Shown: positions 1-10,195 of the stretch, piece after piece
Layout: each line of letters opens with the position of its first letter
Numbering within the stretch: the first letter of the stretch is position 1
Assembly (NCBI RefSeq): GCF_032452875.1
Contig: NC_083885.1
Coordinates: forward strand, 60,644,425-60,708,424
Direction of reading: 5' to 3'
DNA length: 64,000 nt
DNA from: Bos javanicus
Taxonomy: Eukaryota > Chordata > Mammalia > Artiodactyla > Bovidae
Notes under the pieces: model-generated
What the model was told of the DNA's origin: nothing
Databases searched by the model: none
What the model saw: only the letters and a program-made list of their open reading frames with translations
Program-made: the position numbers and the translations under genes

Positions 1-740
1 AGCTTTAGTAGCTGTAGACTTTGTGGGCTCCTATACAAGGGGGCTGGGCCAGGACAGAGCCTGAGCTGCTCCGTAGCACCACAGCGGGTCCAGCTCCATG
101 CTGAATGCAATCCCAGGACTTGACTTCACTGAATTTATGCTGGTGACCTTGTTAAAACAACAGCTGAGAAACACCAGGGCCGTGTGTCATCATGCCCATG
201 GTTTGGTGGGGACAAGAGCAGTGCCAGCACCTCACAACATGAGAGCTTGCAGAACGCATGAGAGAGGGTACCAGAGCACACCCCGAGGTGAACTTCCTAG
301 AGGAGTAATACTCAGTGACTTCTCTCCCAATGGATGTACTCCAATCTCACCTGCCTGGCACCACAGATCAGAATCACAGCAAAGACTCAGATCTGGGAGC
401 TCTATTCCACCATGCAGGGAGCAGGCACCCCCGAGAGAGGGCACTAACAACCACAGAACAAGAGGGAAACAGCCCTGAATATCCAGGGCAGGCTCTGGTC
501 ACAGTTAACAGCAATCAGAGCACAGATCAACAGAGGATAAAGGCACAAACCTCTGGACCAACCTCACCCACCAAGGTGCAGATATCAGAAGGAAGATTAA
601 CTAGGTGCCTGCACCCTTCAAAACAAACATCACATACAGAATGCAGGACAATATGAGATGGCAAAGAAATACCATATAGGGGAAGAAACAAGATAAAACC
701 CTCCAAGGACCAAGGAATTAAGAGGTGATAGGCAATCTAA
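1..740 (+). mobile_element. L1 5' UTR fragment, unit alpha
   Basis: This non-coding stretch matches 52455-53210 and, more loosely, 31464-32200 and 39041-39575. In units beta and gamma the homology runs on upstream into sequence typical of an artiodactyl L1 5' UTR (a start resembling AAGATGCCAGAGG, then leader-like GC-rich sequence). Short open frames here have no protein-like composition. The L1 homology stops near 735, so the element was truncated before the locus was duplicated. L1 assignment is from memory of the family, not a search. Confidence 0.6.
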
Positions 741-1082
741 TGATTACTTTTTGCTTTTAGTCATCTTAAGTGGAGACACCAAGCACTTTCACAAATCCTA
801 GGTGCCTAGTATTTCTTAAATCCACTTCTTGCCACACATGTTTCTGAGAATGTTCTATTAGATGTTTCAATCTAAGAATCATAAATGATAGTGACAGAGT
901 CTAGTCAGAAACTGAGGACACATAAGACAGTGTCCAAAGAAGCTGAATACAAATAAGATAAACTTAATTACAGTACTAGTTTTAAGAAATTAAATAGGAA
1001 GAGAGACTTTAAAACTATGATTGAAAGAGGGAACTCTACTCCCTGCTCTGTGGAGACCTAAATGGGAAGGAAATCAATAGGA
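741..1082. other. Non-coding duplicated spacer
   Basis: No gene seen. The stretch is shared with 39590-39905 and 53215-53530, so it is ancestral KZFP intron sequence lying between the L1 fragment and the old BovB. Confidence 0.6.
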
Positions 1083-2980
1083 CGGTAAAGACTAGAGATC
1101 TCTTTAAGAAAATTAGAGGTACCAGGAATATTTCATGCAAAGATGGGAACAATAAAGGAGAGAAACAGGATGGACCTAAAAGAAGAAGAAGATATTAAGA
1201 GAAGTTGGCAAGAATATATGGAAGAACTATACAAAAAAGATCTTAATGACTGAGATAACCACGATGGTGTGGTCACTCACCTAGTAACAGACATCCTGGC
1301 ATCCAAAGTAAAGTCGGCCTTAGAAGGCATGAATACCAACAAAGCTACTGCAGGTGATGCAACTCCAGCTGACCTATTTCAAGTCCTAAAAGATGATAAT
1401 GCTAAAGTTCTGCACTTGATAAGCCGGCAAATTTGGAAAACTCAGCAGTGGCCTCAGGACAGGAAAAGGTCAGTTTTCCTTCCAATCACAAAGAAAGGCA
1501 ATGCCAAAGAACGCTCAAACTACTACACAATTTCCCTCATTTCAAACAATAGCAAAGGCTCAAAATTCTCCAAGCGAGGCTTAACAGTATTTGAACCGAC
1601 AGCTTCCAGATGTTCAAGCTGGATTTAGAAACGGCAGAGGAATCAGAGATCAAATTGCCAACATCCCTGGGATCATGTAAAAATCAAGAGAGTTCTGGGG
1701 AAATGACGACATCTGCTTTATTGAATCTATCACAGCCTTTGATTGTGTGGACAAGAAACTGTGAAAAATTCTTAAATAGATGGGAACACCAGACTACCTT
1801 ACCTGCCTCCAGAGAAATCTGTATGCATGTCAACAAGCAAGAGTGAGAACTGGACATGTGACAATGGACTGATTCCAAATTGGGAAAGGAGTACATCAAG
1901 GCTGTACATTGTCAGCCTGCTCATTTAATTTATATGCACGGTACATATTGTGACATACTGGGATGGATGAAGCACAAGTTGGAATCAAGATTTCAGGGAG
2001 AAATATCCATAATCTCAGATATACAGATGACACCACCCTTAGACAATGGACTGATTCCAAATTGGGAAAGGAGTACATCAAGGCTGTACATTGTCAGCCT
2101 GCTCATTTAATTTACATGCACGGTACATATTGTGACATACTGGGATAGATGAAGCACAAATTGGAATCAAGATTTCAGGGAGAAATATCCATAATCTCAG
2201 ATATACAGATGACACCACCCTTAGAGCAGAAAGCAAAAAGCAACTGAGGAGTCTCTTGATGAAACTGAAAGAAGAGCCTGAAAAAGCTGGCTTCAAACTC
2301 AACCTTCAAAAATCAAAGATCATGGCACCGGTCAGATCGTTTCACAGCAAACAGTGGGAGAAACAGTGGAAACAGTGAGAAACTTTATTTTTGGGGGGTT
2401 CCAAAATCACTGCAGATGGTGACTACTGCCATGAAAGTAAAAGACGCTTGCTCTTTGGAAGAAAAGCTATGACCAACCTAGGCAGCATATTAAAAACCAG
2501 AAACACTACTTTGCTGACAAAGGTCCATCTAGTCAAAGCTATGGTTTTTCCAGTAGTCATGTATGGATGTGAGAGTTGGACCATGAAGAAAGCTGAGTGC
2601 TAAAGAACTGATGCCTTTGAACTGTGGTATTGGAGAAGACTCTTGAGAGTCCCTCGGACTGCAAGGAGATCACACCACTCCATCTAAAGGAAATCAGTCC
2701 TCAATATTCATTGGAAGGACTTAGTGAAGGTGAAGTTCTGATACTCTGGCCACCTGATATGAAGAACTGACCCACTGAGAAAGACCCTGATGTTGGGAAA
2801 GATTGAAGATGAGAGGAGAAGGGGACAACAGAGGGTGAGATGGTTGCATGGCATCACTGACTCGATGGACATGAGTTTGAGCAGGCTCTGGGAGTTAGTG
2901 ATGGGCAGGGAAGCCTGGCCTGCTGCAGACCATGGATCGCAGACTCAGATCGACTGAGCGACAGAACTGAACTGACTGAT
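1083..2980 (+). mobile_element. Old degenerate BovB LINE copy (alpha)
   Basis: The fragment covers the reverse-transcriptase (RT) region through the 3' end of BovB, an RTE-clade LINE. Recognisable remnants include the KVLHLISRQIWKTQQWPQD block (1381-1460) and the MYGCESWTMKKAEC block near 2560-2600; it ends in the typical GAACTGAACTGACTGA tail. Many stops and frameshifts make it non-functional. The same insertion is present at 39920-40790 and 53530-58560, so it predates duplication of the locus. It contains a private 182-bp tandem duplication. Confidence 0.88.
1861..2224 (+). repeat. 182-bp tandem duplication inside BovB
   Basis: Positions 1861-2042 and 2043-2224 are nearly identical direct repeats, both starting ACAATGGACTGATTCC and ending CACCACCCTTAG. 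The homologous BovB at 54321-54505 has only one copy, so the duplication arose in unit alpha after the units separated. Confidence 0.93.
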
Positions 2981-3813
2981 ATGTATAATTGATCCTCTTT
3001 GCTGTATAGGAGTACAAAATTCGAAAACAGCTCTATTCCAATTAGAACTTTTAATAAAGATTTCTTTATATAATCTAAAAATTGTCATAGTTTGAATCAA
3101 CCATTAATAATGTAGTGGAAAATGTGCTAAGATTTTATGTCAATTTATTTTAAAATTCTATGAGGTAAGAAAACACAATAAAGTATTTTAGCACGTTAGA
3201 ATTGGGGCAAATACAGTAAAGATATTTAGTATGAGATCATATAAGGTAAAGAGAAACTTTCAAGTCAACCTGAGATGTGCATTGTTTCATTTTTACCAGG
3301 TTTTGCTTTCTGCAGTGAAAAATTACTTGAATTTGAAATTTACTTAGAAGGTCCTATGTGTCGCTCCCAGTGGATAGGAAATTATAAATCAGAGAACAAA
3401 AACCTGTCCCTAGTATTCCTGGAAATTTGGCAGTTTGTCTACCACTCTACTCACACATTTCTGTCTAGAGGTAAAGGACTGTCATACAGTTACTCAGAAA
3501 TGGGCAGAGTTTTCCTAGGTCCCCCAAGAAATCAAAGAGCAACAAATGAACACAGTTTGTCACAAGCCAAGAGCAGACTTTTAGGTCACACTGTGATGGA
3601 GAAAAGTAATCACTGGAAATAAATGCACGAATGATTTCAGAGACAGAGAATGGGGCAGGTGATACATTTCTATCACAGTAGCAGAACAAACCCAGGTTTT
3701 CGAAAACCATTTCCATTGAAGCAAATTTCCCAACATCACGTGATGAAGGATGAGTTCCTCGCTGCTCCTTGGACCTCTCATCTGAGTCATCATCTCCAGC
3801 CATTCATACCTAC
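2981..3813. other. KZFP intron sequence, no gene
   Basis: This is the intron downstream (in minus-strand sense) of KRAB-B. It matches 58561-59400 almost throughout. The first ~80 bases resemble a short L1 3' end (GCTGTATAGG followed by a TATTCCAATTAG-like stretch). Short open frames on both strands have no recognisable protein similarity. Confidence 0.6.
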
Positions 3814-3906
3814 CTGGGTAAATGGCTGTTGTCTCCATTCTCCTCATATTCCTAGGATCCTTCAATAGCTCCAGAAAGGTGACCAGGTCCACCTTAGAGA
3901 CAAGCC
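3814..3906 (-). CDS. KRAB-B exon, KZFP alpha
   Basis: A 93-bp exon on the minus strand, open throughout. It encodes the KRAB-B segment found in many bovid KZFPs: LVSKVDLVTFLELLKDPRN then RRMETTAIYP. The acceptor ends ATCACCAG at 3907-3909 and the donor reads CCCAG|GTAGGT at 3814/3813. The exon begins in the phase left by KRAB-A (codon split G|GG after SLG), so it is coding. KRAB-B strengthens KAP1/TRIM28 recruitment by the A box in this family (family knowledge). The finger exon it should splice to is not in 1-3813. In unit gamma that exon lies about 8 kb further on, so here it would fall outside the window. The finger specificity of this gene therefore cannot be read. Confidence 0.87.
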
Positions 3907-4401
3907 CTGGTGATCAGAGAAAGGAATATTTGTGTCGTTAGAGATTCATCAGTATCGAATCCAATATGTATTCAGGTGAGACAAGAATGCATTTTCTAAT
4001 AGAAAACGATTTCCTGAAATACTTTATTCAAAGCCGCTATACAATACTAACACACACCTAACAATCAGGTCCTGAGATTCTGGTCAAGTAGTACTAAGGC
4101 AAAAATAAGTAGTGTCAATGTGAGATTAAGAGAGGGTGCAACTATTTAATACCACAGAACTTACACAATTACCAGTAACCTAGAATGAAGGACGCAGAGT
4201 ACATCAAGGAAGGAAAACATCACCAGCACAACGATTCATCATGAAGCCTTTCTTTCTAAACTCAGAAATAACGCATTATCCCCTAGAGAGCACAGATCTA
4301 AAAATACTGTGGTAAGCAGAAAAGTTCAGAAGACATTCTAGAAATGACGGAACAAAACCGCAGTGGGTAGATAAGGGATTCTGGAAGGCAGTTATCCTCA
4401 C
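3907..4401. other. Intron between KRAB-A and KRAB-B (alpha)
   Basis: No coding signal. It is closely matched by 59494-59982 (unit gamma) and by relics at 40918-41120, 41408-41450 and 45640-45842 (unit beta), which is how the beta KRAB relic is placed. Confidence 0.7.
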
Positions 4402-4528
4402 CCAAGGAGGCCAGGTTCCTGTAGTTCTCTACCATCACGTCCCTGTACAATTTCCGCTGACCAGGGTCCAGGCATTCCCACTCCTCTTGAGTGAAGTCTA
4501 TGGCCACATCCTGAAACATTAGCCGTCC
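4402..4528 (-). CDS. KRAB-A box exon, KZFP alpha
   Basis: A 127-bp minus-strand exon, the usual size for a KRAB-A exon. It encodes GRLMFQDVAIDFTQEEW, then a CLDPGQRKLYRDVMVENY stretch and ends NLASLG. It keeps the core DV...F..EEW...L...Q..LYRDVM..NY pattern that contacts KAP1/TRIM28. The acceptor TTGTATTTCAG|GGACGG and donor CTTGG|GTGAGG are canonical. The frame is open through the exon and joins KRAB-B in phase. Reading upstream, the codons GGA CGG follow directly from a phase-0 exon ending GAG, which is supplied by the start exon at 8155-8238. The expected role is a nuclear transcriptional repressor. It is a genuine KRAB box by sequence; whether the gene is functional depends on the unseen finger exon. 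Confidence 0.93.
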
Positions 4529-5561
4529 CTGAAATACAAGGTACAGTGCCAATAGGCTGTGGGAAGTCTTCCTAATGTGATCCAAGATGCAAACGGCAAG
4601 TTCAGAGACCTGGTCATGATTTGGTGGCTTGGCTGCTATTATAAAATATATTTTTTTACACAGTTTTCCTATTTATCCAATTTCTAATGTGAAGAAAGGA
4701 GGATGAGTTATGATCCACAAGCCATTAGAGAAACTATTCTCATCTGAAAAAGCAATTATAAAATAATCAGGGCAACATTAGCATATTTATTCCATGATTC
4801 AGGAGCAGACCATGGCCATGTTTTAAGGCCATCAGGATGGCAAAAGTCTAACCATGAGGGGTTACTTTCAGAGACGACGAATAAGCTTTGTCTACATGTA
4901 CCATAACCTTAAGTAATGCTCATATACTTTACCAAAGTAACAAAAGATTTTACAAATGAATGTAAATCACTTAAAGGCAAAGAAATTCATAATCTCTTCT
5001 TGAAAGCTGCATTCTAAGAAAACTTTGTTCTATTAACATAGAGATTAGTCTAAATTCCAGTCTGCTACCAGCTTACCAGATAGCAAACAAAAGCTGTTTA
5101 TCGGTTAACCTTAGAAAAATCTTTTCCATAAATCATGAAGTAGCAGTATTCTTCCAAAGGCATCAGACTGAAACCATAGAAGGCATGTTTAAATCTGATT
5201 AAACTGCAATTGACAGTGTAGCCTGGTCACTGCTGTGACTTCTAACACTTGAACATGATAAGTAGAATTATAGTTGACCAGATTTTATTAGGGCATATCA
5301 GATCTATATGAACTTCACATAATTTTAGGATATCTATATTGGTAAAATCCACCATACAGTATAATCTGAGAATATTTATCACCCGTTCAACAGGACTTCC
5401 CATGTAACTTTACATGTCCAATGAACCCAGGTAGTTTAATAGCTCCCTGGGATGTCTCAGGGGCCCTCCGAAGCATTTCAAAGTCAGCTAGAAGTCAAAT
5501 CATTTAGGAAGCTTTGTAAACAAATATCAAAAGGGGTTATAGCACTCAGTGAGATAAGATC
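4529..5561. other. KZFP alpha intron between exon 2 and KRAB-A
   Basis: No gene seen. 4620-4790 matches 60200-60375 and, weakly, 14250-14370; 4790-5000 matches 62668-62846. About 300 bp present at 14380-14680 and 60375-60650 is absent here, so unit alpha has a deletion near 4787. Confidence 0.6.
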
Positions 5562-5951
5562 TGAGTAACAGGCAAATTTGGCCTTGGAATACGGAATGAG
5601 GCAGGGCAAAGACTAATAAGAGTTTTGCCAAGAAAATGCACTGGTCATAACAAACACCATCTTCCAACAACACAAGAGAAGACTTTACACATGGACATCA
5701 CCAGATGGTCAACAGCGAAAGCAGACTGATTATATTCTTTGCAGCCAAAGATGGAGAAGCTGTATACAGTGAACAAAAACAAGACCAGGAGCTGACTATG
5801 CCTCAGATCATGAACTCCTTATTACCAAATTCAGACTTAAATTGAAGAAAGTAGGCGAAACCACTACACCATTCAGGTATGACGTAAATCAAATTCCTTA
5901 TAATTATACAGTGGAAGTGAGAAATAGATTTAAGGGCCTAGATCTGATAGA

Positions 5952-6551
5952 GTGCCTGATGAACTATGGAATGAAGTTCGGGACATTGTACAAGAGACAG
6001 GGATCAAGACCACCCCCATGGAAAAGAAATGCAAAAAAGCAAAACAGCTGTCTGGGGAGGCCTTACAAATAGCTGTGAAAAAAAGAGAAGTGAAAAGCAA
6101 AGGAGAAAAGGAAAGATATAAGCATCTGAATGCAGAGTTCCAAAGAATAGCAAGAAGAGATAAGAAAGCCTTCTTCAGCGATCAATGCAAAGAAATAGAG
6201 GAAAACAACAGAATGGCAAAGACTAGAGATCTCTTCAAGAAAATTAGAGATACCAAGGGAACATTTCATGCAAAGATGGGCTCGATAAAGGAAAGAAATG
6301 GTATGGACCTAACAGAAGCAGAAGATATTAAGAAGAGGTGGCAAGAATACACAAAAGAATTGTACAAAAAAGATGTTCATGACCCAGATAATCACGATGG
6401 TGTGATCACTGACCTGGAGCCAGACATCCTGGAATGTGAAGTCAAGTGGGCCTTAGAAAGCATCATTAAGAAAAAAAAGAAAAAGAAAGCATCACTACGA
6501 ACAAAGCTAGTGGAGGTGATGGAATTCCAGTGGAGCTATTCCAAATCCTGA
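5952..6551 (+). pseudogene. BovB ORF2 linker region, frame-broken
   Basis: This 199-codon frame covers the BovB segment between endonuclease and reverse transcriptase, starting MPDELWNEVRDIVQETG and passing through the lysine- and glutamate-rich RDLFKKIRDTKGTFHAKMG segment. It loses the correct frame inside the KKKKKKK stretch (about 6465-6495), where other copies read ITTNKASGGDGIPVELFQ. Upstream at 5800-5950 the endonuclease end is present, with the expected SDHELL motif. The reading frame is thus the middle of a single ORF2 broken by an A-tract length change, not a separate gene. Confidence 0.85.
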
Positions 6552-7885
6552 AAGATGATGCTATGAAAGTGCTGCACTCAATATGCCAGCACATTTGGAA
6601 AACTCAGCAGTGGCCACAGGACTGGAAAAGGTCATATTTCATTCCAGTCCCAAAGAAAGGCAATGCCAAAGAATGCTCAAACTACCGCACAATTGCACTC
6701 CTCTCACACACTAGTAAAGTAATGCTCAAAATTCTCCAAGCTGGGCTTCAGCAATATGTGAACTGTGAACTTCCTGATGTTCAAGATGGTTTTAGAAAAG
6801 GCAGAGGAACCAGAGATCAAATTGCCAACATCTGCTGGATCATGGAAAAAGCAAGAGAGTTCCAGAAAAACATCTGTTTCTGCTTTATTGACTATGCCAA
6901 AGCCTTTGATTGTGTGGATCACAATAAACTGCAGAAAATTCTGAAAGAGATGGGAATACCAGACCACCTGATCTGCCTCTTGAGAAATTTGTATGCAGGT
7001 CAGGAAGCAACAGTTGGAACTGGACATGGAACAACAGAGTGGTTCCAAATAGGAAAAGGAGTATCTCAAGGCTATATATTGTCACCCTGTTTATTTAACT
7101 TCTATACAGAGTACATCATGAGAAATGCTGGGCTGGAAGAAGCACAAGCTGGAATCAAGATTGCTGGGAGAAATATCAATAACCTCAGATATGCAGATGA
7201 CACCACCCTTATGGCAGAAAGTGAAGAGGAACTGAAAAGCCTGTTGATGAAAGTGAAAGTGGAGAGTGAAAAAGTTGTCTTAAAGCTCAACATTCAGAAA
7301 ACGAAGACCATGGCATCTGGTCCCATCACTTCATGGGAAATAGATGGGGAAACAGTGGAAACAGTGTCAGACTTTATTTTTCTGGGCTCCAAAATCACTG
7401 CAGATGGTGACTGCAGCCATGAAATTAAAAGACGCTTACTCCTTGGAAGGAAAGTTATGACCAACTTAGATAGCATATTGAAAAGTAGAGACATTACTTT
7501 GCCAACAAAGGTCCATCTAGTCAAGCCTATGGTTTTTCCTCTGGTCATGTATGGATGTGAATGTTGGACTTCGAAGAAGGCTGAGCGCAGAAGAATTGAT
7601 GCTTTTGAACTGTGGTGTTGGAGAAGACACTTGAGAGTCCCTTGGACTGCAAGGAGTTCCAACCAGTCCATTCTGAAGGAGATCAGCCCTGGGATTTCTT
7701 TGGAAGGCATGATGCTAAAGCTGAAACTGCAGTACTGTGGCCACCTCATGGGAAGAGTTGACTCATTGGAAAATTCTCTGATGCTAGGAGGGATTGGGGG
7801 CAGGAGAAGAAGGGGACGACAGAGGATGAGATGGCTGGATGGCATCACTGACTCGATGGACGTGAGTCTCAGTGAACTCCGGTGA
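6530..7885 (+). CDS. BovB reverse transcriptase frame
   Basis: This is a 451-codon open frame and the longest RT-containing frame on the plus strand. It has RT motif A (FIDYAKAFDCVD, aspartate near residue 121), motif B (SQGYILSPCLF, near 179-189) and motif C YADD (residues 221-224), then the C-terminal region ending in the arginine-rich GGRRRRGRQRMRW. The protein of an active element copies its RNA at a nicked target (target-primed reverse transcription). This copy lacks its endonuclease N-terminus and is joined only by a frameshift to the upstream part, so it is non-autonomous. ATG 6530 is simply the first methionine after the frameshift, not a real start. Confidence 0.88.
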   Translation: MELFQILKDDAMKVLHSICQHIWKTQQWPQDWKRSYFIPVPKKGNAKECSNYRTIALLSHTSKVMLKILQAGLQQYVNCELPDVQDGFRKGRGTRDQIANICWIMEKAREFQKNICFCFIDYAKAFDCVDHNKLQKILKEMGIPDHLICLLRNLYAGQEATVGTGHGTTEWFQIGKGVSQGYILSPCLFNFYTEYIMRNAGLEEAQAGIKIAGRNINNLRYADDTTLMAESEEELKSLLMKVKVESEKVVLKLNIQKTKTMASGPITSWEIDGETVETVSDFIFLGSKITADGDCSHEIKRRLLLGRKVMTNLDSILKSRDITLPTKVHLVKPMVFPLVMYGCECWTSKKAERRRIDAFELWCWRRHLRVPWTARSSNQSILKEISPGISLEGMMLKLKLQYCGHLMGRVDSLENSLMLGGIGGRRRRGRQRMRWLDGITDSMDVSLSELR

Positions 7886-7964
7886 TGGACAGGGAGGCCT
7901 GGCGTGCTGCAATTCATGGGGTCGCAAAGAGTCGGACATGACTGAGCGACTGAACTGCACTAAA

Positions 7965-8060
7965 CTGAGATTCTTTGGCTGGCAATACTGTGTTTTCTGT
8001 CATTCTGATGTGTCAGGAGGACAACGGGTTCCTTGGGATCATGATTATGGGTAAGTGTAA
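7965..8060 (+). mobile_element. MLT1-like LTR 3' fragment
   Basis: The sequence TCTTTGGCTGGCAATACTGT to GATTATGG matches the 3' parts of the longer copies at 16430-16865 and 33285-33725. Its 5' part was separated by the BovB insertion. ERVL-MaLR assignment is from the recognised GCTTGAGTGAGCTTC / GGCAATACT pattern. Confidence 0.5.
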
Positions 8061-8154
8061 ACAAACCCGTTCAGAAGTTAAGCTTTTCAAGTCCAAAGAA
8101 ACAGCATTTCAGGAAAGAGACAGAACAAACAAACAAAAGGACTATGCCTCTTAC

Positions 8155-8238
8155 CTCGGAATGAGTCATTTCTGACTCCTTGTTTTCCTCTTCCTCTGGG
8201 CTTCCTTCTCACGTAAGATCAGTCTTGGGAAGTGACCC
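8155..8238 (-). CDS. Predicted start-codon exon, KZFP alpha
   Basis: Inferred 84-bp exon 2. On the minus strand the text GTCAGAA-ATG-ACT-CAT-TCC-GAG is followed by a good donor, GAG|GTAAGAGG (8155/8154). The five codons MTHSE end at a codon boundary and splice directly onto GGA CGG of KRAB-A, giving MTHSEGRLMFQDV, the expected layout of a KZFP N-terminus. The ATG is at 8169-8167. The acceptor is most likely CTATTTTCAACACTCAG at about 8239-8255, which has a pyrimidine-rich lead-in; an alternative is CTTACGTGAG near 8209. Homologous exons exist at 16972-17055 (MTGFE, donor intact) and 33826-33909 (donor destroyed). The start exon is inferred from splice phase and paralog conservation, not from transcript data. 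Confidence 0.68.
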
Positions 8239-8840
8239 CTGAGTGTTGAAAATAGACTGTTCAATACCTAGAAAAACACATCGAGCTCCCTGTCACACAG
8301 CCCCACACAGAAGGAGGATCTCAACAGGTACAAAATACAATCCTCTACGGCCACTGACACAGCAGGGATTCTGGAACACAGAATCAAACATGGTGTTTTT
8401 CGTTTTATTCTTTTCTTCAGAACTCGCGGCCCTTCCTGTGAAAACTACACGTTCTAGGCTGACCCTCCCCTTCAAACCTTAGGCGAGACCCTGACCAAAC
8501 TCCATACAGAATAGAGCCTCCTTCACCTCTTCGTGGATCAAGGACTTAGGGGTTGGGCAATGCCGGACTTTAAGCAGCGGTCTCTACAAGTTAGAAGGTA
8601 GAACTGCCAGAGAAGGACGTGGACTCTAGAACGATATTAACAGGAAGTGGACGTGGACCTCAGGGTCCCGGCAGCTAAGATAAAGGACTTCAGAACGTCT
8701 CACGGCGATGCGAGGACACACACTGGGGACGGGAAAATGGGGACGGTAGTTTGAATGTTCACAGAGACCCCGCGAAACCAACGTGTGAAGGACAAAAGGC
8801 TGTGGGACATGGAATCGGGTTTTAAACCAACAAAACTCAC
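8239..8840. other. KZFP alpha intron 1
   Basis: No gene seen. It is well conserved with 17056-17664 and 33910-34514, including many CpG dinucleotides in its right half, so it is part of the CpG-rich promoter module. Confidence 0.55.
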
Positions 8841-9060
8841 CAGGACACTCTGTCGCTCATTTAAACGCAATTCCGGGTCTGCAGGATACTGCGCACGCGT
8901 GGGCGGAAGATCCGGTACAGAGGAAGGTGAGCGCGCTACGCTGCGGCCAAAGATGGGCGATGAAAGGGGAGCGGGTGGGACGAGGCCGGAGGCGCAGGTA
9001 CTTATGGGCGGGGCCAGTGGGGACGGGGCCTTGCCTCCCCTCAGCCCCGCCCCTCTCGGT
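8841..9060 (-). promoter_or_regulatory. KZFP alpha promoter and non-coding exon 1
   Basis: A CpG-rich block with a GC box (GGGCGGGGC at 9006-9014). A near-NRF1 site, TGCGCACGCGT at 8890-8900, has a T where the other two copies keep the canonical C. On the minus strand exon 1 would end AGTGTCCTG|GTGAGT (donor 8841/8840), a strong consensus donor. There is no ATG-led frame of note, so exon 1 is read as 5' UTR. A plus-strand donor-like AAG|GTGAGC at about 8926 also exists, so the island could be bidirectional. Transcription start is not determinable by eye. The minus direction is supported by the KRAB exons downstream on that strand and by conservation of the donor in unit delta. Confidence 0.7.
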
Positions 9061-9860
9061 TTTGGGTCTGTTGGTCCTTCTGTCCTGCTGTGCTTCCTTT
9101 CTCTGCCTTTTGATGCCTTTAAATCTCTTTGATTTCCTCTGGAGCAGAGCTGCTTCCTGCCTGTTCTAAGTTAGTGTTTCAAACAACTTAAGGCAAAAGA
9201 GAAGAATTTTGAGAGCTGCCTCTATGGAAAGCCGAGATGTTTTCAGCAATTTGAAAAACGGGGAAAATTCAAAAGCCCTTTGTGTGAGTGTATGAAGATG
9301 GGTGTCTCCTCAGTGACGAAAAGCAGAATGTAACCACTCAGATAATCCGTTGGGAGGAAGCCTCAGTAATTGTAACCAGAGACCTGCTTACATCAGGGAA
9401 GCTGGCTTTTCTCTTAGGAAGTGATTCCAGAAAGAAAGAGGGAGACCGGAATCTACATCGTCGTTTATAACGTAACCACAGAAATGATATACCGTTACTC
9501 CTTTCAGAATCTGTTGATACACAGATTGCCTCTGTTAATTGTTGCTGCTGCCGCTGAAGCCACCAATTGCCCTGCTTCTTCGAGGACTGAACAAGTTTCC
9601 AAGAAGCAGGACTTTCTGTGCTAAAAGTGGGCACGAAACTAGGCAAATGGGACGCGTGGATCTCATCAACTGCTCTGCACTTAGCTTCCCAAACACCCTC
9701 CCCTACTGTTGGCTTTCTTTCCTAACCTCCTCTTCTTCACCCAGTCCTTGAAAGGATAATCTGGAAAAGCGCTAACACAAGACAGGAAAAATAGTGAGGG
9801 GCCCACAGACCATTGTATCCCAGGAGAGTACACCTTTCTCTTTATATGTGAGATTAGCAA
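9061..9860. other. Upstream flank of KZFP alpha promoter
   Basis: No gene seen. It is conserved with 17880-18659. The part 9340-9560 also occurs at 35005-35228 in reverse orientation (see findings). It contains a short CTG/CCG-type triplet run near 9540-9556. Confidence 0.55.
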
Positions 9861-10033
9861 CTTCCCTGGTAGTCCAGTGGTAAAGATGCTGTGCTTCCAC
9901 TGCAGGTTATTGGGTTCAATCCCTGCTCGGGGACTTAAATCTCAGAGTTGAAGTTTTAATCATTTCTTACACAGAAAGCATTAATCATTACAATATAAAG
10001 AAAAATGAAAAAAAAAAAAAAAGAAAAGAAAAA
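9861..10033 (+). mobile_element. CHR-type tRNA-derived SINE
   Basis: It begins CTTCCCTGGTAGTCCAGTGG, with a GGTTCAATCC B-box-like motif near 9913, and ends in a long A run (9998-10033). The paralog at 18660-18780 lacks the long A run. Confidence 0.75.
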
Positions 10034-10077
10034 TGTATGTCAAGGTAATAAATTACTTATTAAAGAAAATGTGTTTT

Positions 10078-10195
10078 GGAGCATCCCCAGCAGCCCAGTG
10101 GTTAAGACCCCACCTTCCGATACAGCATTGTGGTTCCTTCCTTAACCAGGGAACTAAGATTCCACATGTTTTGGGGTGTGAACAAAATGAAAAGA
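10078..10195 (+). mobile_element. CHR-type SINE, second copy
   Basis: GCCCAGTGGTTAAGACCC and AACCAGGGAACTAAGAT are the hallmark segments. The paralog is 18858-18965. Confidence 0.7.

Larger units (their letters stand above)
5562..7963 (+). mobile_element. BovB LINE, 5'-truncated, well preserved
   Basis: The copy starts inside the endonuclease region (AATTTGGCCTTGGAATACGG, near 5571) and runs to the BovB 3' tail (GAGCGACTGAACTGCACT). It lies in the intron of KZFP alpha, antisense to the gene, and splits an MLT1-like LTR whose remainder resumes at 7965. The other MLT1 copies (16430-16865, 33285-33725) lack it, so the insertion is specific to unit alpha. Frame is lost at about 6470-6495, where an A-rich run (AAGAAAAAAAAGAAAAAGAAA) has grown. 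Confidence 0.93.

Noticed and set aside
98..656. Open frames of 113-126 codons on the plus strand at the left edge
   Set aside because: They lie in repeated L1 5' UTR-type sequence shared with 31.5, 39.0 and 52.5 kb; frames are not conserved among the copies.
3275..3892. Overlapping 103-119 codon frames on both strands
   Set aside because: KZFP intron sequence around the KRAB-B exon; only the 93-bp KRAB-B part is coding.
9530..9560. Triplet GCTGCTGCCGCTG considered as a microsatellite or coding repeat
   Set aside because: Only a few units, non-coding in all three paralogs.
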